The notes under the pieces are model-generated. The model did not search any database. It was not told the DNA's origin and worked only from the letters and a program-made list of their open reading frames with translations. A DNA stretch of 7,919 nt from Parachlamydiales bacterium (GTDB taxonomy: Bacteria; Chlamydiota; Chlamydiia; Chlamydiales; SM23-39): positions 1,263-9,181 of the forward strand of contig PLXF01000182.1 in assembly GCA_003151315.1 (NCBI GenBank), given 5' to 3'. A program made the position numbers and the translations under genes. Positions 4,932-7,919 of this stretch are shown here, piece after piece (the first letter of the stretch is position 1; each line of letters opens with the position of its first letter).

Positions 4932-5777
4932 TCTGTTTTGTTTAAGCCACTCGATTGTCTGATTGATAACCGTTGGAGAAAATAGAAGGCCTGCGTGTCC
5001 TACGCCTCTCAGAATCCTATGCACAGCCTTATTAGTTTTGAGAAGGGATGTTGTGTAAGGAAAAACTATAGGATCGTTTATTGCGGCAACGTTGTAAAAA
5101 CGGACATCATCACACTTTTCTAACTGATCCTCTAACTTCTTAAGAAAGGAAGACTTTGGCTCCATGGCCCGTGCATTCTGACCAAAGCCAATTTTAGCAG
5201 AGACAGTTCCTTTCAAAGGTGATCCTAAAGTGGCTACATGAGTCACCTCCCTAAAAGGAAGAAGTTCTTTGTTAGTGGCCGTATAGACAGAGTCTACACC
5301 TCCCATTGAATGGCCGACCAATTGAAATTTTTCCCCTGGATGCTTTTTTTGAATCGCCTCTATTTTTGCCTTAATAACATCTGCATAATTCTCTAGAGAG
5401 CGAAAGGGATTCCAGCCGAGATTAATCGAATGCACAGGCCCCAATCCGGAATTTTTTGCTCGCCAAAGAAAATAGATCCAACCCGAAGCGTTATGAAGAT
5501 ATCCGTGAACCAAAATAACATGAGGACCCGGCGCATCTTTGTTAACGACAATTCGACTAATAAGAGGGGAGAAAGGATAAAGAGCAATCAGAGCAATTAA
5601 AGAAAGGATTTCCGTAAACACAGTCCAGACCACATACAAAATTTTTTTACATGTACCGGCTGGAGGTACTTCCCAGATAATGGGCGAAGATTCAGATTTT
5701 TCAGGTTCTAATTTCATGACCATATGATACCAAAAATAAAGCTCTTGCGCCAGCAGAAAGTAAAAAAAACAATTCAT
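4914..5777 (-). CDS. Alpha/beta-hydrolase, lipase/PGAP1-like (287 aa)
   Basis: The signature of a serine hydrolase of the lipase type is clear. HVILVHGYLHN (86-96) holds the HG oxyanion motif, LVGHSMGGVDSVY (153-165) holds the nucleophile elbow with Ser157, Asp235 (INDPIV) is a likely acid, and His261 (GVGHAGLLFSP) is a likely base. It should cleave an ester bond, perhaps of a lipid, but the substrate is unknown. One hydrophobic segment (about 44-70) suggests an inner-membrane anchor. The start is uncertain. The ATG at 5777 has no Shine-Dalgarno sequence and adds an odd aromatic-rich leader (NCFFYFLLAQELYFWYH); Met19 or Met21 (5723 or 5717) are alternatives that keep the whole anchor and domain. 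The 3' end lies in the arm of a long hairpin. It is divergent from yidC. Confidence 0.88.
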   Translation of the reverse strand: MNCFFYFLLAQELYFWYHMVMKLEPEKSESSPIIWEVPPAGTCKKILYVVWTVFTEILSLIALIALYPFSPLISRIVVNKDAPGPHVILVHGYLHNASGWIYFLWRAKNSGLGPVHSINLGWNPFRSLENYADVIKAKIEAIQKKHPGEKFQLVGHSMGGVDSVYTATNKELLPFREVTHVATLGSPLKGTVSAKIGFGQNARAMEPKSSFLKKLEDQLEKCDDVRFYNVAAINDPIVFPYTTSLLKTNKAVHRILRGVGHAGLLFSPTVINQTIEWLKQNRYTVLA

Positions 5778-5926
5778 AGATAGAAATGTTTTCTTAATAT
5801 TTCACTTACAACACCTTGCGAGAAGAGCCAAATTTTAAAAAAATATCACACATCGAATAACGGCTCCTAAAAATCGTCTAGACTACTAATCCACCTCTTT
5901 GATACCTTCTTAAGGTTTACGGAGAA
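5778..5926. promoter_or_regulatory. Divergent promoter region between hydrolase and yidC
   Basis: This 149-bp spacer must hold the promoters of both divergent genes. A candidate for yidC is TTGCGA near 5816 followed by an A-rich stretch, but the -10 match is poor. No operator or riboswitch is evident. No hairpin of the type seen in the other gaps is present, which fits the fact that neither gene ends here. Confidence 0.4.
5921..5926 (+). promoter_or_regulatory. yidC ribosome binding site, start choice
   Basis: GGAG at 5921-5924 is followed by two tandem ATG codons at 5927 and 5930. Spacing is 2 nt to the first and 5 nt to the second, so the second ATG is the better initiator and the mature reading would begin MDKRTILF. 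Confidence 0.6.
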
Positions 5927-7801
5927 ATGATGGATAAACGTACTATTCTGTTCGTCTTATGTGTAACGGCAGCCTTTTTCGCCGTTCATACCTGGTTTGG
6001 TAATTGGGTGGGCGATGAGCGGGGAAAAAGAGAGGGTATTCGGCAAGAATCGACCGTGACCGCGCAAAGCGCTCCTCTCATCGAAGAACCTGTCTATGTC
6101 TCAGGAAACGAAGAGTTTTACGTCCTCGAAAATAGCTACCAGCAACTCGTTTTCTCTACACGCGGCGGAAGCTTATCCGAAATCAACATCCCCTTTGAGA
6201 GCAAAGAAAACAGCAAAAGCATAGTTAAAGAAATCGACATCGACCGTTCGATTGTAAAAGAATCTCCCCGTAACGCCCGATTTCCTCTCCAAAGATTTTG
6301 GATTGATGAAGGAAATGGAGCCGTTCAACGAGACGAAGGAAGCTTTGGCGGATACTATCCTCTATTACGTAGAGCAACCTTAACATCTAAAGGCTCCGTC
6401 CAATCCCCTGAAAATCCCGAATATTATGCCCTTAACATCATAGGCGAAGACCCCTCTATTGCCCAAGTGATCTATCGCGTGACAAAGTTTGACGCCCAAT
6501 CGATCGAATTTGAAGGGCGAATCGGCAAAAGGCGCGTAGTTAAAAGATTCTCTATTCCGCAAGAACGGAGCGGCCCATACTGTTTCAACCTCAATATCCA
6601 AATCGATGGCGATGCTCACGGCCTTTGGCTCACCTCGGGAGTTCCCGATGTGGAACTCGTAGGCGGATCCTACAGCCCCCTCTTAAAAATGCAGACAACC
6701 CGCTCCAGCACTTTGGAAGTGGATGAACTCGACCTCCCTAAAAAAGGGCCCATCGTCGTAACTAGCATCAGCCCAAACTGGATCAGCAATTCCAACGGAT
6801 TTTTAGGCCTTATCCTCGATCCTCTCGGAGATGCAGGCTCAGGTTATAAAACTATTCAAGTTCCTGGAAAAGAGCTCCCCACACGCCTTTCCCTCATTGA
6901 CGCGAAATACAACCTCTATCCCGCAGAGAACTATCCCGGATACGCGACATTCCTCCCCCTTAAATCGGGAGAAATGGCTCTCCGTGTTTTTGCAGGCCCT
7001 TTTGACGATAAATTGCTGAAACAACTCGACGATATATATGAGGACCCAGCGACTCACTATAACCCCGATTACGCTTCGGCCCAGAGCATCCAGGGTTGGT
7101 TTTCCTTTATCTCCCAACCGTTTGCTAAATTTCTCTTTATTTTGATGCAGCTCTTTTACGCCGTAACAAGCTCTTGGGCAGCCTCCATTGTCTTGCTCAC
7201 AATTTCCTTGAAGGCCATGATGTACCCGCTCAACAACTGGTCGATCAAGTCGACGGTTCGGATGCAGGAAATCGCCCCAAAAGTTAAAGCGATTCAAGAA
7301 AAGTATAAAAAAGATCCCCGCAAAGGGCAGCTAGAAGTGATGAACCTATACAAGCAAGAGGGAGTCAATCCCTTTACAGGTTGCTTGCCCATGCTGTTGC
7401 AAATGCCCTTTTTGATCGGTATGTTTTATTTACTTAAATCGAGTTTCCCTTTGAGAGGGGCCGTCTTTATTCCCGGTTGGATCGACGACTTAGCCGCTCC
7501 AGACGTCCTCTTTAGCTGGAATACTCCGATCTGGTTTATCGGGAATGAGTTTCACCTTCTTCCTATCTTAATGGCAGTGGCTATGTTTGTTCAGCAAAGG
7601 ATGACAGCTAAATGGCCTAAAGATCTGAAACAGGCAACCGATGCTCAACGTCAGCAAAGGATGATGGGAAATATGATGGCCGTAGTATTTGCTGTCATGT
7701 TTTACAGCTTCCCCTCGGGTCTGAACATCTACTTCATGCTATCTACGCTGCTCGGAGTTCTACAGCAAAGCTGGCTGACAAAAAAAATGAAAAAAAAGTA
7801 G
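5927..7801 (+). CDS. yidC: Membrane protein insertase YidC/Oxa1 (624 aa)
   Basis: YidC inserts and folds inner-membrane proteins, alone or with SecYEG. Residues 7-24 form the first membrane helix. About 55-380 form the large periplasmic domain of Gram-negative YidC, and 390-618 form the conserved insertase core. The core shows MMYPLNNWSIKS (431-442), the cytoplasmic coiled hairpin (about 443-475), GVNPFTGCLPMLLQMPFLIG (479-498), HLLPILMAVAMFVQQ (543-557) and FPSGLNIYFMLSTLLGVLQQ (595-614), then a short lysine tail. The hydrophilic-groove arginine of E. coli (Arg366) aligns with Lys429, a conservative change also found in other phyla. At 624 residues it is longer than the E. coli protein (548). 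The second ATG at 5930 fits the ribosome site better. The gene is alone here: no neighbour in the window is a known YidC partner, and the window ends 118 bp past its stop. Confidence 0.97.
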   Translation: MMDKRTILFVLCVTAAFFAVHTWFGNWVGDERGKREGIRQESTVTAQSAPLIEEPVYVSGNEEFYVLENSYQQLVFSTRGGSLSEINIPFESKENSKSIVKEIDIDRSIVKESPRNARFPLQRFWIDEGNGAVQRDEGSFGGYYPLLRRATLTSKGSVQSPENPEYYALNIIGEDPSIAQVIYRVTKFDAQSIEFEGRIGKRRVVKRFSIPQERSGPYCFNLNIQIDGDAHGLWLTSGVPDVELVGGSYSPLLKMQTTRSSTLEVDELDLPKKGPIVVTSISPNWISNSNGFLGLILDPLGDAGSGYKTIQVPGKELPTRLSLIDAKYNLYPAENYPGYATFLPLKSGEMALRVFAGPFDDKLLKQLDDIYEDPATHYNPDYASAQSIQGWFSFISQPFAKFLFILMQLFYAVTSSWAASIVLLTISLKAMMYPLNNWSIKSTVRMQEIAPKVKAIQEKYKKDPRKGQLEVMNLYKQEGVNPFTGCLPMLLQMPFLIGMFYLLKSSFPLRGAVFIPGWIDDLAAPDVLFSWNTPIWFIGNEFHLLPILMAVAMFVQQRMTAKWPKDLKQATDAQRQQRMMGNMMAVVFAVMFYSFPSGLNIYFMLSTLLGVLQQSWLTKKMKKK

Positions 7802-7919
7802 ACATTTCTTACAATGATATCCGGTTCAAGAGCCTACATTTTAATATATACCACAATCGGTCAAGAACTTGAAATTTCAGCAGCGTGAAAGTACCCTAGA
7901 ATCTTTCGATCGCAACCCG
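7802..7919. other. yidC 3' flank, no gene seen
   Basis: No open frame or intrinsic terminator (G+C stem followed by a U-run) is visible in these 118 bp. Two small palindromes, TCAAGAACTTGA (7861-7872) and TGAAATTTCA (7870-7879), overlap. The stretch contains a degenerate member of the TATACCG repeat family. Any partner arm of a longer hairpin would lie beyond the window. Confidence 0.5.
7847..7919 (+). repeat. Possible degenerate dispersed repeat, copy 4
   Basis: TATACC (7847-7852), six unlike bases, then GGTCAAGAACTTG resembles copy 2, where TATACC, six bases and GGTTCAAGAATTG occur. Further on, GAAAGTACCCTAGAATCTTT (7888-7907) resembles GAAAGGTACCCAAGATTTTT (2222-2241) in the hairpin at 2202-2377, at a similar distance from TATACC (44 against about 48 bp). 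The two matches in the same order suggest common origin, but each is imperfect. Confidence 0.35.

Noticed and set aside
6839..7297. 152-codon minus-strand open frame inside yidC
   Set aside because: It is entirely antisense to the well-supported insertase core and its translation resembles no protein family; it is a shadow of codon bias.

Overview
The window reads as a chromosomal segment of a bacterium of the phylum Chlamydiota, probably one of the amoeba- or animal-associated 'environmental' lineages. The main evidence is a 623/624-residue YidC whose membrane core (MMYPLNNWSIKS, GVNPFTGCLPML and IPGWIDDLAAPDVLFSW signatures) has the form I know from chlamydial YidC proteins. That assignment is from memory of the family and was not tested by a search. 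A more precise taxon cannot be given. Coding density is low for such an organism, and the gaps between genes carry long palindromes and a dispersed short repeat.

Layout. (1) 1-637, minus strand: the 5' part of a Ser/Thr/Asn-rich protein of unknown function, cut by the window edge. (2) 638-816: an extremely A+T-rich divergent promoter region. (3) 817-2175, plus: a 452-residue protein of unknown function with a proline-rich N-terminus. These two divergent genes look like host-interaction or secreted-type proteins, by inference only. (4) 2176-2645: an intergenic region dominated by a 79-bp-stem hairpin. (5) 2646-3512, plus: a ten-helix EamA/DMT-family transporter. (6) 3513-3946: noncoding, with a repeat copy and a second palindrome (48 bp perfect stem inside a longer imperfect one). 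(7) 3947-4135, minus: a 62-residue small protein with an excellent Shine-Dalgarno sequence. (8) 4280-4750, plus: a 156-residue membrane-anchored protein of unknown function. (9) 4751-4913: a third, nested palindrome that runs into the stop codon of (10) 4914-5777, minus: an alpha/beta-hydrolase (lipase/PGAP1-like) with Ser-Asp-His triad candidates. (11) 5778-5926: divergent promoter region. (12) 5927-7801, plus: yidC. (13) 7802-7919: tail with a degenerate copy of the dispersed repeat.

The genes do not form an obvious operon or a single pathway. Most are separated by more than 100 bp, and orientation alternates. yidC is a housekeeping membrane-protein insertase, and the others are accessory or lineage-specific.

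The most unusual content is noncoding. Three long, mutually unrelated inverted repeats each lie just 3' of a gene. In each, the imperfect pairs mostly remain G-U pairs when read on the strand of that upstream gene, which hints that they are kept as RNA hairpins in 3' untranslated regions. A dispersed repeat beginning TATACCG accompanies several of them.
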